Positions 1 through 7,867 of a stretch of 36,865 bases of DNA are shown piece by piece. Within the stretch, counting starts at the first letter, position 1. Each line of letters opens with the position of its first letter. Position numbers and translations under genes: made by a program. Origin of the DNA: Herpetosiphonaceae bacterium (lineage in GTDB: Bacteria > Chloroflexota > Chloroflexia > Chloroflexales > Herpetosiphonaceae); assembly GCA_013538855.1 (NCBI GenBank), contig JABXJS010000184.1, forward strand, positions 1 through 36,865. The letters run 5' to 3'. Below the pieces are notes generated by a model that had not been told where the DNA came from, did no database searches, and was given only the letters and a program-made list of their open reading frames with translations.

Positions 1-81
1 CTGGGGTTTCTGGCCGCATGTTTCAATTGTCTGTTGCAGATCACCCATGGCACGCTCTCATTCCTTGATTTCGTGATTTGA

Positions 82-351
82 ACTAGCAACACTGGTTATG
101 ATATATCCGTCAAGCGGGGCATTTCGGGCACTACGGTTGCAGCACTCAGCGCAACAACACCAGCAGCAACGCTGACAACCCAGACGTGGACCGCCGGTCA
201 TCTTCTGCGCCAGATTGGCAGCAGTGGACCGCATACCCAGTGCACATTTGCGGTTGAGCTGCACACATGGCCGCGGACACGCGACGGCTACAGCCGCATT
301 CGAGCCTACGAGGCGCACGATACGGCCGCCTTTGCCCTGGTACACACCTAG
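82..351 (+). pseudogene. Orphan 3' gene remnant, no start codon
   Basis: An open frame of about 90 codons runs from just after an in-frame TGA at 79-81 to a TAG at 349-351. Its second half uses GC-ending codons like the real genes of this window and is followed 24 bases later by a perfect hairpin, so it may be the true tail of a gene. I see no ATG, GTG or TTG in frame after the upstream stop, which suggests a frameshifted or decayed gene whose 5' part lies in another frame or outside the window. I do not recognise the family. Confidence 0.3.
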
Positions 352-374
352 CCAGTAACCTCAGCCTAACCCAA

Positions 375-414
375 CGCCCTGAGCCATTGCCTTTCTAAGC
401 AATGGCTCAGGGCG
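375..414 (+). terminator. Perfect 16-bp stem, 8-nt loop hairpin
   Basis: Arms 375-390 and 399-414 are exactly complementary (16 bp) around the loop CTTTCTAA. It lies 24 bases after the stop of the plus-strand remnant. There is no T-run, so it is a terminator-like or transcript-end hairpin rather than a textbook intrinsic terminator. Confidence 0.6.
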
Positions 415-501
415 CTACATAGCACCATATCCTCATCCTTATAGCTTAAATTCCGGGTATCTGTATGGTTACAGGTTTATTTTTAGATTGTATACCTAAT
501 A

Positions 502-541
502 CTCCTGTTCCCCTTGCTGAATAAAGCAAGGGGAACAGGAG
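502..541 (-). terminator. Second perfect 16-bp stem, 8-nt loop hairpin
   Basis: Arms 502-517 and 526-541 pair perfectly around the loop TGAATAAA. It lies 20 bases beyond the stop of the TauE-type exporter gene on the minus strand and probably ends the sulfur operon transcript. The geometry (16 bp stem, 8 nt loop) is the same as the hairpin at 375-414, though the sequence is different. Confidence 0.65.
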
Positions 542-561
542 CAAAGGGTGACACGGCGCTT

Positions 562-1317
562 TTACGCTATCAAGAGCGGTACATTGATGGCCAGCAGCAC
601 CACCGCCAGCACAACAACCATACCAGCAAAGCCTTGGCGCAGCCGACCAACCGGCACCGTGCGCGCCAAGGCTGAGCCAACACGTAGACCAAGCAGGCCA
701 CCGGCGATAATCACAAGGATCAGCATCCAGTCCAAACCGCCATCGCCCAGATGGCCCAGCAGGCCAGCGGCGCTGTTAAGGCTGATCACCACCAGCGATG
801 AGCCAACGGCATCGCGCATGTTCATGCCCAGCAAAAACACCAGCGCTGGCACAATTAAAAAGCCGCCACCAACGCCCAAGAAGCCAGTCAGAAAGCCCAC
901 CGCGACACCGCCAAGCACGATGCTCATCCACGTAGCGGGAGCCTGCCGCTCGTGGGCCTGTGGCGCACCACCGCGCAGCATCAGCATTGCGATCACGAGC
1001 ATCAGCCCGGCAAACAGCACCAGCAGCAGCGCGCTCGGCAGCAATCGCGATAGCCGCGCTCCAGCATAGGCCGCACCAAGGCCAACCACACCAAACAGCA
1101 GCGCCGCCCGCAGGCGCACATGGCCATGACGACTATGCATCCACGCACCAATCAGCGCATTTGTGCCCACGATCGCCAGCGAGGTCCCCACGGCGGCATG
1201 GGCATCCTGGCCCAACAGATAGACCAGCGCAGGCACAGTCAGTATCGAGCCACCGCCACCAAGCATCCCGAGCGCTAGCCCAATCACCACACCAATCAGC
1301 GGAGCAAGCAGATTCAT
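562..1317 (-). CDS. Sulfite exporter TauE/SafE family membrane protein
   Basis: The 251-residue protein is almost entirely hydrophobic and carries the two internally repeated signatures of the TauE/SafE (DUF81) family: a glycine-rich GMLGGGGSILTVPALV stretch near residues 17-32 and a second GFLGVGGGFLIVPALV stretch in the C-terminal half. Such proteins are thought to move sulfite, sulfoacetate or other sulfur oxyanions across the cytoplasmic membrane. The start at 1317 is chosen because it overlaps the stop of the upstream rhodanese gene by ATGA (1314-1317), giving translational coupling; an in-frame ATG at 1395 would overlap the rhodanese gene heavily. The gene is last in the minus-strand sulfur module and is followed by a strong hairpin. 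The substrate here is probably sulfite or thiosulfate, an inference from the neighbours. Confidence 0.9.
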   Translation of the reverse strand: MNLLAPLIGVVIGLALGMLGGGGSILTVPALVYLLGQDAHAAVGTSLAIVGTNALIGAWMHSRHGHVRLRAALLFGVVGLGAAYAGARLSRLLPSALLLVLFAGLMLVIAMLMLRGGAPQAHERQAPATWMSIVLGGVAVGFLTGFLGVGGGFLIVPALVFLLGMNMRDAVGSSLVVISLNSAAGLLGHLGDGGLDWMLILVIIAGGLLGLRVGSALARTVPVGRLRQGFAGMVVVLAVVLLAINVPLLIA

Positions 1318-1664
1318 CGCCGCCCCCGTGATCCACGCTCGATCGGCAGACCATGGCGAGACCAGGCAAGCATCCCGCCCTGCATATTGAAGCACGTGAT
1401 CCCTGCCTGCTGGAGCATCTGCGCAGCCATGCTCGAGCGGTTGCCCGAGCGACAGACAACCACAAGCGGCTTATCCTGCGGCACCTCGGCCATGCGCTGC
1501 GCAAGCTGCCCCAGCGGGATAAGCTGACTGCCAGAAACATGCGCCTCGGCATACTCGCTGGTCTCACGTACATCAAGGATGTTGACCTCGCGCAGCTGTG
1601 CATGCACCTCCTGCACCGACATCTCCTGCACCGCCGAGCCAAATCCAAATAAACGCTTTAGCAT
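1314..1664 (-). CDS. Single-domain rhodanese (sulfurtransferase)
   Basis: This 116-residue protein is one complete rhodanese domain. It contains the LDVRETSEYAEAHV substrate-side motif and the active-site loop CRSGNRSS, whose cysteine would carry the persulfide. No signal peptide is seen, so it should be cytoplasmic. The start at 1664 has a good ribosome-binding site (AGGAG, 8 bases upstream); a longer in-frame start at 1703 lies upstream of that site and is rejected. It overlaps the exporter gene by four bases, and it lies downstream of the MBL-fold/rhodanese gene, separated from it by a structured tandem repeat. A likely role is to pass sulfane sulfur between the MBL enzyme and downstream acceptors. 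Confidence 0.9.
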   Translation of the reverse strand: MLKRLFGFGSAVQEMSVQEVHAQLREVNILDVRETSEYAEAHVSGSQLIPLGQLAQRMAEVPQDKPLVVVCRSGNRSSMAAQMLQQAGITCFNMQGGMLAWSRHGLPIERGSRGRR

Positions 1665-1715
1665 ACATGAGTCTCCTGTTATAATTATGTCAATAAAATA
1701 CAAGTTATATCAATT
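1665..1715 (-). promoter_or_regulatory. AT-rich putative promoter of the rhodanese-TauE pair
   Basis: On the minus strand this short AT-rich stretch holds TTGATA, then 18 bases, then CATAAT, close to a sigma-70-type pair, just upstream of the AGGAG ribosome-binding site. It lies between the tandem repeat and the rhodanese start, which would let the last two genes be transcribed separately. It also contains TTATGTCAA (plus strand 1685-1693), a 9-mer that recurs in three other intergenic places. Confidence 0.35.
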
Positions 1716-2003
1716 CACCTTGGATCGAGTACAGGGTCGAACCCCGCCGGGGGCGTGCGGCTGCGCCCCACACCGCCACCATTCCAGCGCTTCCACCGTG
1801 TATTGCTCGTTCACCCTGCATCGAGTGCTGCGGAGAACCCTGCCGGGGGCGTGCGGCTGCGCCCCACACCGCCGCCATTCCAGCGCTTCCACCGTGCATT
1901 GCTCGTCCACCCTGCATCGAGTGCAGGGTCGAACCCCGCCGGGGGCGTGCGGCTGCGCCCCACACCGCCGCCATTCCAGCGCTTCCACCGTGCATTGCTC
2001 GTC
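1716..2003. repeat. Three tandem copies of a structured 96-bp repeat
   Basis: Units begin at 1716, 1812 and 1908, each exactly 96 bp. Unit 3 begins with the perfect hairpin CCCTGCA-TCGAG-TGCAGGG; in units 1 and 2 this stem carries mismatches. All units contain a second short stem (GGGGCG paired with CGCCCC). Because 96 is a multiple of three, several frames stay open through the array on both strands. I read it as intergenic repetitive DNA, not a gene. It sits between the stop of the MBL gene and the promoter of the rhodanese gene. Confidence 0.9.
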
Positions 2004-2021
2004 CACCGTAGCCGCAGCACA

Positions 2022-2045
2022 GGGGCCGAGGTATACCTCAGCCCC
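2022..2045 (-). terminator. Inverted repeat after the MBL-rhodanese gene
   Basis: The 24-base stretch is an inverted repeat (GGGGC, one mismatch, GAGGTA against its complement) starting 15 bases past the stop of the MBL-fold gene. It could attenuate or end that transcript before the tandem repeat. Confidence 0.45.
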
Positions 2046-2059
2046 CAATATTCCCGATG

Positions 2060-3487
2060 CTAGCTCAGCATTGATTGGGCGCTCGTAGGATAGCGCGCCG
2101 CCTGCCAGCCAGCAAAGCCATCACACATCTCCTGAACTTGGCTCCAGCCGTTAGCGGTCAGCAGGCTTGCGGCAATCGGCGAGCGCCCGCCACTTTGGCA
2201 GTAGACCAGCACCGGTCGATCACGGGGTATCTCGTTAAGCCGCATCGCAAGCTGACCAAGCGGGATATTCTGGCTCTGCGGCAGATGGCCAGAGGCGTAC
2301 TCGCTGGGCGTGCGCACATCCACCAGGGTTGCATCCCGCTGCTGTAGCTCGGCGTACACCCGCTCAGCAGGCTGGCGTGCAAACGTTGTCAGTGGCTCGC
2401 CCGCAGCCTGCCAGGCGGCGATTAGCGCTGGCGCGCCAAGGCCGACAAGGTTATCAAGGCCGATGATCAGCAGCTCTGTGTGCAGCCGGTGCCACGTCTC
2501 TGGCTCTGCGATAAGCGCAATCGGCTGTGCATAGCTGAGCAGCCAGCCCGCCCAGGTGACAAACGCATCGCCAACCGGAATGTTGATTGAGCCAGGAATA
2601 TGTCCGCTCGCGTATAGCGGGGCGCTGCGGGCATCAACCAGCTGGACACCAGACTCGCGGAGATGCTGCAGGTCGTTGAGCGTGAGCGCTGCTGGCAGCG
2701 CACTCGGGCGCAGGGCCGGGCCAAGCTTGTTAATACGCTTCATCTGGGCAAAGTACGGCGGCGGGGTCGGCTGGTCGCGCAGCACATTGGCCACAAACTC
2801 CTGCTCATCGTCGATCTGCAAGGCCCAGTTGGTAAGCCGCTCGTAGCCGAGCGTTGTCTGCGGCACAGCCCCAAGCGCACGGCCACAGGCGCTCCCTGCG
2901 CCATGGCCCGGCCAGATTTGCAGATGATCTGGAAGCTGCTTGAAGCGCTGAAGCGAGTGGAACAGCTGGCTGGCTCCGGCCTCCATCGTACCGGCGATGC
3001 CAGCGGCGCGCTCTAGCAGGTCCGGCCGCCCAACATCGCCAACAAAGACGAAATCGCCGGTGAACACACCGATAGGCTGCTCGGTATGCGCTGCATCCGT
3101 CACCAAGAACGCGATATGCTCAGGCGTGTGGCCTGGGGTATGCAGCACGTTCACGCGCACATTGCCGACCTTAATCAGATCGCCATCGTGCAGCAAGATG
3201 GCATTGGCCGCCGCGGCAAAGGCGTACTGCCAGTCGGCCGGGCCAGCGCCGGAGAGGTACAGCTGTGCGCCAGTGCGCTGAGCCAGCTCGTAGGCCCCCG
3301 ATACGAAATCGGCGTGAATGTGCGTCTCGGTGACGCCAGTGATGCGCACACCTTCGCGCTCGGCAGCCTGGATGTACAGATCAATGTCGCGGTTTGGGTC
3401 GATGATCAGCGCTTCGCCGGTAGCCTGACAGCCCAGCATATAGCTCGCTTGAGCTATCGTATCATGATAGAATCGGCGTAGTAACAT
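2060..3487 (-). CDS. MBL-fold hydrolase with two C-terminal rhodanese domains
   Basis: The 475-residue protein starts with a metallo-beta-lactamase-fold domain of the persulfide-dioxygenase/glyoxalase-II type (about residues 1-235). Visible metal-binding motifs are THIHADFVSG, HTPGHTPEH, a GD-FVFVGDVGRPDLL segment and WPGHGAGSACG. Two rhodanese domains follow. The first (about 255-345) has no evident active-site cysteine; the last (about 370-475) keeps the CQSGGRS loop. Such fusions oxidise glutathione- or thiol-bound persulfide to sulfite and exchange sulfur through the rhodanese. The start at 3487 has GGAGG eight bases upstream. Sulfite made here would be handled by the downstream rhodanese and the exporter. 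The THxHAD motif with Phe instead of the last His is, from memory, usual for this subgroup. Confidence 0.92.
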   Translation of the reverse strand: MLLRRFYHDTIAQASYMLGCQATGEALIIDPNRDIDLYIQAAEREGVRITGVTETHIHADFVSGAYELAQRTGAQLYLSGAGPADWQYAFAAAANAILLHDGDLIKVGNVRVNVLHTPGHTPEHIAFLVTDAAHTEQPIGVFTGDFVFVGDVGRPDLLERAAGIAGTMEAGASQLFHSLQRFKQLPDHLQIWPGHGAGSACGRALGAVPQTTLGYERLTNWALQIDDEQEFVANVLRDQPTPPPYFAQMKRINKLGPALRPSALPAALTLNDLQHLRESGVQLVDARSAPLYASGHIPGSINIPVGDAFVTWAGWLLSYAQPIALIAEPETWHRLHTELLIIGLDNLVGLGAPALIAAWQAAGEPLTTFARQPAERVYAELQQRDATLVDVRTPSEYASGHLPQSQNIPLGQLAMRLNEIPRDRPVLVYCQSGGRSPIAASLLTANGWSQVQEMCDGFAGWQAARYPTSAQSMLS

Positions 3488-3529
3488 TCGGAACCTCCAC
3501 AAGAGAATACGTTTTTGTGCTCCACTCGC

Positions 3530-3562
3530 TTAGATGCGCCCTGGCAGCATTTGGTTACATTG
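3530..3562 (+). promoter_or_regulatory. Bipartite motif copy 1
   Basis: TTAGATGCGC (3530-3539), 15 bases, then TTACATTG (3555-3562). The same two boxes with identical spacing recur at 3600-3632 and, inverted, at 23760-23792. This looks like a two-box recognition site for a regulator or alternative sigma factor. Confidence 0.6.
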
Positions 3563-3599
3563 CGGCACCCAGCTGGATCACGAGTGGCGCTCTACATCG

Positions 3600-3632
3600 T
3601 TAGATGCGCACCATGACGAAAGCGTTACATGG
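3600..3632 (+). promoter_or_regulatory. Bipartite motif copy 2
   Basis: TTAGATGCGC (3600-3609), 15 bases, then TTACATGG (3625-3632). It is exactly 70 bases after copy 1 and points towards the hybrid kinase gene. Confidence 0.6.
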
Positions 3633-3822
3633 AGGATCGTTTGACTGCTTGCACGAGATTTGCACATTGAATGCACTGATATCTCATGCTAGGATAGCAA
3701 ACAACGCGTTTATGGTAGAGGAGTTTAGCGGTTGTGAGGAGATGGAGATCACGCTGCTAGTCGGCTCTTCTATGCGTACCCATGGCCTTAAAGACGTGCG
3801 ATTATCTTTAAAGGAACTGCGC

Positions 3823-6048
3823 ATGAGCACACCTAGCTCTCCCGAGCGCCCAACGTCGAACGAACGGCTACAGCAGCTAGCTGATATATCGCGGCTATTC
3901 ACCGAAATGGTGCTTGATCTTGACACACTTCTGGAAACAATCGTCGAGGCAGTCAGCCGGTTGCTTGGCGACAGCTGTGCGATCCGCATCCTCTCCGATG
4001 ATGGCGAGGTCTTGCTGCCAGCGGCCATCTACCACCCAAACCCCGCGACGTGCGCCTACCTGCGCGATATGCTGAGCGCCACCACACATCAGGCCAACGA
4101 GGGGCTAAGCGGCCAAGTTGTAATCAGGGACTCGGCTGTCTTCTTACCGCATATCACACTCGAGCAAAGCCGCGCCACGATTAAGCCAGAGTACCTCCCA
4201 TATATCGAGCGCTACCATGTGCACAGCATGATTCTGGTGCCGCTGCGTAATCGCGGCCGTCTTATGGGCACGCTGGGCATCGGCCGCGATATCACGCCAG
4301 AGCCATATCAGGAGAGCGACGCCGTTTTCTTGCAAGATTTGGCCGACCGCGCCGCCATGGCGCTGGATAACGCCCAGCTCTATGCCCATGTCAGCGCTGC
4401 CAAGCAGCACTTGGAGCAGCGCGTCGCCCAGCGCACCAGCGCGCTCAGCGCCGCCAACGAGCAGCTCAAGCGCGAGCTAGAGCGCCGCGAACAGCTCGAA
4501 ACGATGCTTGAGCAGCTTAACCGCCGCCATCGACTCATCCTCGACTCGCTGGGCGAAGGATTAATCGTGCTTGATCGTGCGGGCCACCTGACCTTCGCCA
4601 ACCCGGCCGCGCTTGGCATGCTCGGCTGGTATATGGATGACCTGCTCGGCCAACGCAAACACGAGGTGCTGCACCACTCGCGGCCCGATGGCTCACCCTT
4701 CCCGCGCGCCGAGTGCCCGATGTGCGCCGCCATCGAAGATGGAACCGTCTACCACAGCACCGCTGAGTTTTTCTGGACTAAAACAGGCCACGCCTTCCCG
4801 GTCGAGGTGATGATGACACCGCTGGTCGATGGCGCAGAGCGGCTCGGCGCGGTCATCGTCTTCAGCGATATCACCCAACAGCGCCAGATCGACCGCGATC
4901 TGCGTGAGGCTAAGGCGGCGGCAGAGCAGGCCAACAAGGCCAAGAGCGAGTTTCTGTCACGTATGAGCCATGAGCTACGCACGCCGCTCAACGCCATCCT
5001 TGGCTTCACCCAGGTGCTGCAGATGGATGCGCTCAGTGAAGATCAGCAGGACAGCTTACACCACATCCTCAATGGTGGCCGCCACCTGCTCAACCTGATC
5101 AACGAAGTACTCGACCTTGCGCGCATCGAGTCTGGCAATATGACGCTCTCGCCAGAGCCAATCCTCGTGCGCCTAGCGGTGCTAGAGGCGGTGGACACCA
5201 TGCGCGTGCTCGCCGCCGAGCGCGCAATCACCCTCAGCCTCGACATCGATGCGCTCGACGAGCACACGATCATCGCCGACCAGCAGCGGCTTAAGCAGGT
5301 GCTTTTTAACCTGCTCTCGAATGCGATCAAGTACAACCGCGCCAACGGCCAGATTATGGTCAGCGGCCAACTCACCGCCAATGCGACGCTGCGCATCGCA
5401 ATCAGCGACACCGGCTGTGGCATCGATCCAGCCTATGCCGCCAATATGTTCAAGCCCTTCGAGCGACTTGGTGCGCAGACCAGCGGGATTGAAGGCACCG
5501 GCCTAGGCCTGGCACTGAGCAAAAATCTGGTCCACGCCATGCACGGCCAGCTCGACTACATGAGCATCCCTGGCGCAGGCACAACCTTCTGGCTGGAGTT
5601 CCCGCTCAACACCAGCAGCACAGCCGAGGAGCAGCGCCCAGCCAGCACCGACCAAGTCCAGATCAAGCCCCACACGACAACCATCAATGTGCTGCTGATC
5701 GAGGACAATCTATCGAACCTGCGGCTGATTGAGCGGCTGCTGCACCCGACGCTCGGCTTCAACATCACGGCGGCGATGCAGGGCCAGCTCGGGCTGGACC
5801 TGGCGCTGCAGCATCAGCCGGACATCATTTTGCTTGACCTGCACCTGCCCGACATGCACGGCGAGGACGTGCTCAAGCGCCTGAAGCTCGACTCGGCAAC
5901 TACAGCCATTCCCGTCGTGGTCATCACCGCCGACGCCACGGTGCGCCAAAGTGACCGGCTGCTAGGTGGCGGCGCGCACGCCTACCTAGCCAAGCCGCTG
6001 GACGTCCCACTTTTTCTCACCACCATCAATGATATTCTCGGGCTGTAG
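3823..6048 (+). CDS. Hybrid histidine kinase (GAF-PAS-HisKA-HATPase-REC)
   Basis: The 741-residue protein has, in order, a GAF sensor (about 15-190), a coiled coil (about 190-240), a PAS domain (about 242-360), a HisKA dimerisation domain with the phosphoacceptor H383 in MSHELRTPLN, an HATPase_c domain (N box NLLSNAIKYN, G1 DTGCGI, G2 GTGLGLAL) and a C-terminal receiver with phosphoacceptor D672 in LLDLHLP. No membrane segment is seen, so it should be a cytoplasmic sensor whose ligand would bind GAF or PAS. The start at 3823 has AAGGA eight bases upstream; longer starts at 3742 or 3604 are possible. A promoter-like pair and two bipartite motifs lie upstream. It diverges from the sulfur module, and there is no adjacent DNA-binding partner, so phosphotransfer probably goes through its own receiver to a distant protein. 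Confidence 0.92.
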   Translation: MSTPSSPERPTSNERLQQLADISRLFTEMVLDLDTLLETIVEAVSRLLGDSCAIRILSDDGEVLLPAAIYHPNPATCAYLRDMLSATTHQANEGLSGQVVIRDSAVFLPHITLEQSRATIKPEYLPYIERYHVHSMILVPLRNRGRLMGTLGIGRDITPEPYQESDAVFLQDLADRAAMALDNAQLYAHVSAAKQHLEQRVAQRTSALSAANEQLKRELERREQLETMLEQLNRRHRLILDSLGEGLIVLDRAGHLTFANPAALGMLGWYMDDLLGQRKHEVLHHSRPDGSPFPRAECPMCAAIEDGTVYHSTAEFFWTKTGHAFPVEVMMTPLVDGAERLGAVIVFSDITQQRQIDRDLREAKAAAEQANKAKSEFLSRMSHELRTPLNAILGFTQVLQMDALSEDQQDSLHHILNGGRHLLNLINEVLDLARIESGNMTLSPEPILVRLAVLEAVDTMRVLAAERAITLSLDIDALDEHTIIADQQRLKQVLFNLLSNAIKYNRANGQIMVSGQLTANATLRIAISDTGCGIDPAYAANMFKPFERLGAQTSGIEGTGLGLALSKNLVHAMHGQLDYMSIPGAGTTFWLEFPLNTSSTAEEQRPASTDQVQIKPHTTTINVLLIEDNLSNLRLIERLLHPTLGFNITAAMQGQLGLDLALQHQPDIILLDLHLPDMHGEDVLKRLKLDSATTAIPVVVITADATVRQSDRLLGGGAHAYLAKPLDVPLFLTTINDILGL

Positions 6049-6182
6049 CTGGTGATGGACTAGCGCTGTGGTTAACCGCACCGTGGTTCTGGCGTAGAGT
6101 CTGCGCTGGTGCCGACCCTAACGGCTACCCATCGCTCGCCCTAGCGCCCACACATAGACCAACATTCTCGGGCTGTAGCTGG
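6034..6182 (+). repeat. 19-bp direct repeat bounding a small insertion at the kinase 3' end
   Basis: ATTCTCGGGCTGTAGCTGG, which contains the kinase stop codon, occurs at 6034-6052 and again at 6164-6182. The 111 bases between them separate the stop codon from the likely terminator and include element A of a dispersed repeat (CGACCCTAACGG at 6113-6124, CTAGCGCC at 6141-6148). Confidence 0.75.
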
Positions 6183-6183
6183 G

Positions 6184-6209
6184 GGAAGGGCGAGCCACTG
6201 CGCCCTTCC
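6184..6209 (+). terminator. Hairpin ending the hybrid kinase transcript
   Basis: GGAAGGGCG and CGCCCTTCC form a 9-bp stem with an 8-base loop. It directly follows the second copy of the kinase-end direct repeat, so it was probably next to the stop codon before the insertion. Confidence 0.5.
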
Positions 6210-6689
6210 GCAGAGCGACTGGCGTTACGCCCCAGCACGAGCACACGTTAGGGTGTTAATCTGTGCACCGAAACATGCACGAATGAACGATACGCCCATC
6301 TCGACAACGCCCGCCGCTTCTGCTACACTCTCCGCATCCGTTCCCCTTCGACCAAGTAGGCATGATGGCAGCTGTGGTGCGTCCTTACACTCCGCAGCAC
6401 CAGTATGCGCTAGCTGTGGGCTGCAGAAAGAATTAGGATGTCGCCGTCATCGCCCATCTTTGCCCTGCTGGCGCTGTGTGCCCACGCCCAAGGCCATCCC
6501 CCCCGTTTGGAGCTCCGCCAGCAGGGCGTCACCTTGCGCGACCTGATCACCACCTATTCTATTCTATGCCTACCCGCAAAGCAGCGGTTGCCCACGCGCT
6601 GATCCTGGTCGAGACGCAGGGCACCGCCGCCGTGATCATTCCGGATATCCTTGCTCGTCTGGATTCTTTCGTCACAGGAGGGTACCCCG
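6210..6689. other. Gene-poor stretch before the PqqD-like gene
   Basis: No well-supported gene is visible in these 480 bases. A 54-codon frame at 6438-6602 begins with ATG preceded by a weak AG-rich site, and its start (MSPSSPIFALLALCA) has a hydrophobic run. A second, overlapping frame (6566-6736) has no ribosome-binding site. Either could be the wreck of an older gene ahead of the PqqD-like protein. Confidence 0.3.
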
Positions 6690-7796
6690 ATGACCTACCC
6701 GAAACGGATCGCGACCGTCCATGCCGAACAGCTTGATGCAGAGCTCTGCCTCTACGACTGGCAGCGCAAGCACGTCCACACGCTCAACCCGACAGCGGCC
6801 GCCGTCTGGGCGCGCTGCGACGGAGCGACCAGCCCAGCCCAGCTCGCCGCCCAGCTCCAGACCCTGCTAGATGTGCCGCAGGCCGCCGAGGTGGTGCAGG
6901 CCACTCTCCAGCAGCTAGCAGCGGCACACCTGCTGGAAGAACCCGAGGCCCTGGGGCTGGAAAGGAAACACATAAGCCGCCGCCAGCTGCTTAAGCTGGG
7001 CGTGGCCGCCGCCCTGGTGCCGCTGGTCAGCTCGATCGTCGCGCCCACCCCGGTCGCGGCGCAGTCCCCAACCGGCTCGCAGACCTTCAATTTTACCGGT
7101 GCCGAGCAGCAGTTTATCGTGCCGCTGGGCGTGACCGCCGTGACGATTCTGGCCTCTGGCGCACAGGGCAGTAGTAATGACAGCACAGCGATGGGTGGGA
7201 TCATTCAAGCCACTATCCCCGTCACACCTGGAGAGACGCTCTATGTCTATGTTGGTGGGCAGGGAGCTATTACTTCTGGTGGATTTAACGGCGGCGGCGC
7301 TGGTGGTACAGGAGGCGTCATCGGCAGTGGCGGAGGAGGGGCCTCGGATGTGCGACAAGGAGGGAATGGGCTTACTAATCGGGTGGTGGTCGCCGGTGGT
7401 GGCGGCGGTAGATGTCTAGATGGACCTGGCGGGCATGGTGGCTATCCCAATGGTCAGGGCAGCATTGGTGGCCCACAGAGTGGCGGTGGCGGAACCCAAA
7501 CCAGTGGTGGCACCGGTGGAACTGGGAATAACGGCGGAGCCAATGGGGCGGCTGGAACATTGGGGACTGGAGGCATGGGCGGCGCTGGTCCTGCGGTGGG
7601 TAGTGGTGGCGGCGGCGGTGGTGGTGGGTACTATGGCGGTGGTGGCGGTGGCGGTGATGGTGATAACAATGATACTTCCGATGGTGATGGCGGCGGCGGC
7701 GGCGGGTCGGGGTACGTGATCCCCACGGCCACGAATGTTTCCGCTACCACTACTGGCGGGAACCTAGGCGATGGGCAGGTGATCATTAGCTGGTAG
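6690..7796 (+). CDS. PqqD-like domain / Tat signal / glycine-rich secreted protein
   Basis: The 368-residue protein has three parts. Residues about 5-85 form a PqqD-like domain (HTLNPTAAAVWARCDG and a following helical LAAQLQTLL segment). Residues about 94-125 are a twin-arginine signal (ISRRQLLKLG, a hydrophobic stretch, then AQS). From about 130 a beta-rich start (QTFNFTGAEQQFIVP) leads into a long Gly/Ser/Asn-rich tail with a final GQVIISW strand. PqqD domains bind ribosomal peptides for modifying enzymes, so their presence on a putative exported protein is odd. The start at 6690 has AGGAGG upstream; a longer start at 6651 precedes that site and is rejected. A strong hairpin follows. No radical-SAM or other maturation gene is adjacent. 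The function is unknown; an extracellular or cell-surface role is inferred. Confidence 0.8.
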   Translation: MTYPKRIATVHAEQLDAELCLYDWQRKHVHTLNPTAAAVWARCDGATSPAQLAAQLQTLLDVPQAAEVVQATLQQLAAAHLLEEPEALGLERKHISRRQLLKLGVAAALVPLVSSIVAPTPVAAQSPTGSQTFNFTGAEQQFIVPLGVTAVTILASGAQGSSNDSTAMGGIIQATIPVTPGETLYVYVGGQGAITSGGFNGGGAGGTGGVIGSGGGGASDVRQGGNGLTNRVVVAGGGGGRCLDGPGGHGGYPNGQGSIGGPQSGGGGTQTSGGTGGTGNNGGANGAAGTLGTGGMGGAGPAVGSGGGGGGGGYYGGGGGGGDGDNNDTSDGDGGGGGGSGYVIPTATNVSATTTGGNLGDGQVIISW

Positions 7797-7798
7797 GT

Positions 7799-7847
7799 CT
7801 ATTGGCGGGAGGGAAGCGCGTTGTATGCTTCCCTCCCGCAGCAATAG
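7799..7847 (+). terminator. Long hairpin after the glycine-rich protein gene
   Basis: GCGGGAGGGAAGC (7805-7817) pairs perfectly with 7827-7839. After a 2-base bulge the stem is extended by CTATTG (7799-7804) with CAATAG (7842-7847). It begins 2 bases after the stop codon and lacks a T-run. Confidence 0.65.
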
Positions 7848-7867
7848 GCGGTTTCTCCTGCATAAAA

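Larger units (their letters stand above)
3488..3822. promoter_or_regulatory. Divergent control region of sulfur genes and hybrid kinase
   Basis: The 335-base gap between the divergent MBL gene and the hybrid kinase holds two direct copies of a bipartite motif (listed separately) spaced 70 bases apart. Downstream lies a sigma-70-like pair for the kinase, TTGAAT (3667-3672) and TAGGAT (3690-3695), with 17 bases between. In-frame ATGs at 3604 and 3742 would lengthen the kinase, but the first lies inside the second motif copy and both lie in AT-rich, non-conserved sequence. Confidence 0.45.

Noticed and set aside
1908-2003. tRNA-like GGTTCGA loop in the repeat (minus strand)
   Set aside because: No acceptor, D or anticodon arms can be placed around it; the match is part of a short palindrome.
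1579-2088. Long open frames on both strands through the 96-bp repeats
   Set aside because: The period is a multiple of three, so any stop-free frame stays open; the frames lack ribosome-binding sites and resemble no protein.
3604-3822. N-terminal extension of the hybrid kinase by 73 residues
   Set aside because: It would begin inside the bipartite motif and precede the likely promoter; the ATG at 3823 has a good ribosome-binding site and starts just before the GAF domain.
6566-6736. 56-codon frame overlapping the PqqD-like gene start
   Set aside because: No ribosome-binding site and no recognisable motif; the overlapping gene is far better supported.
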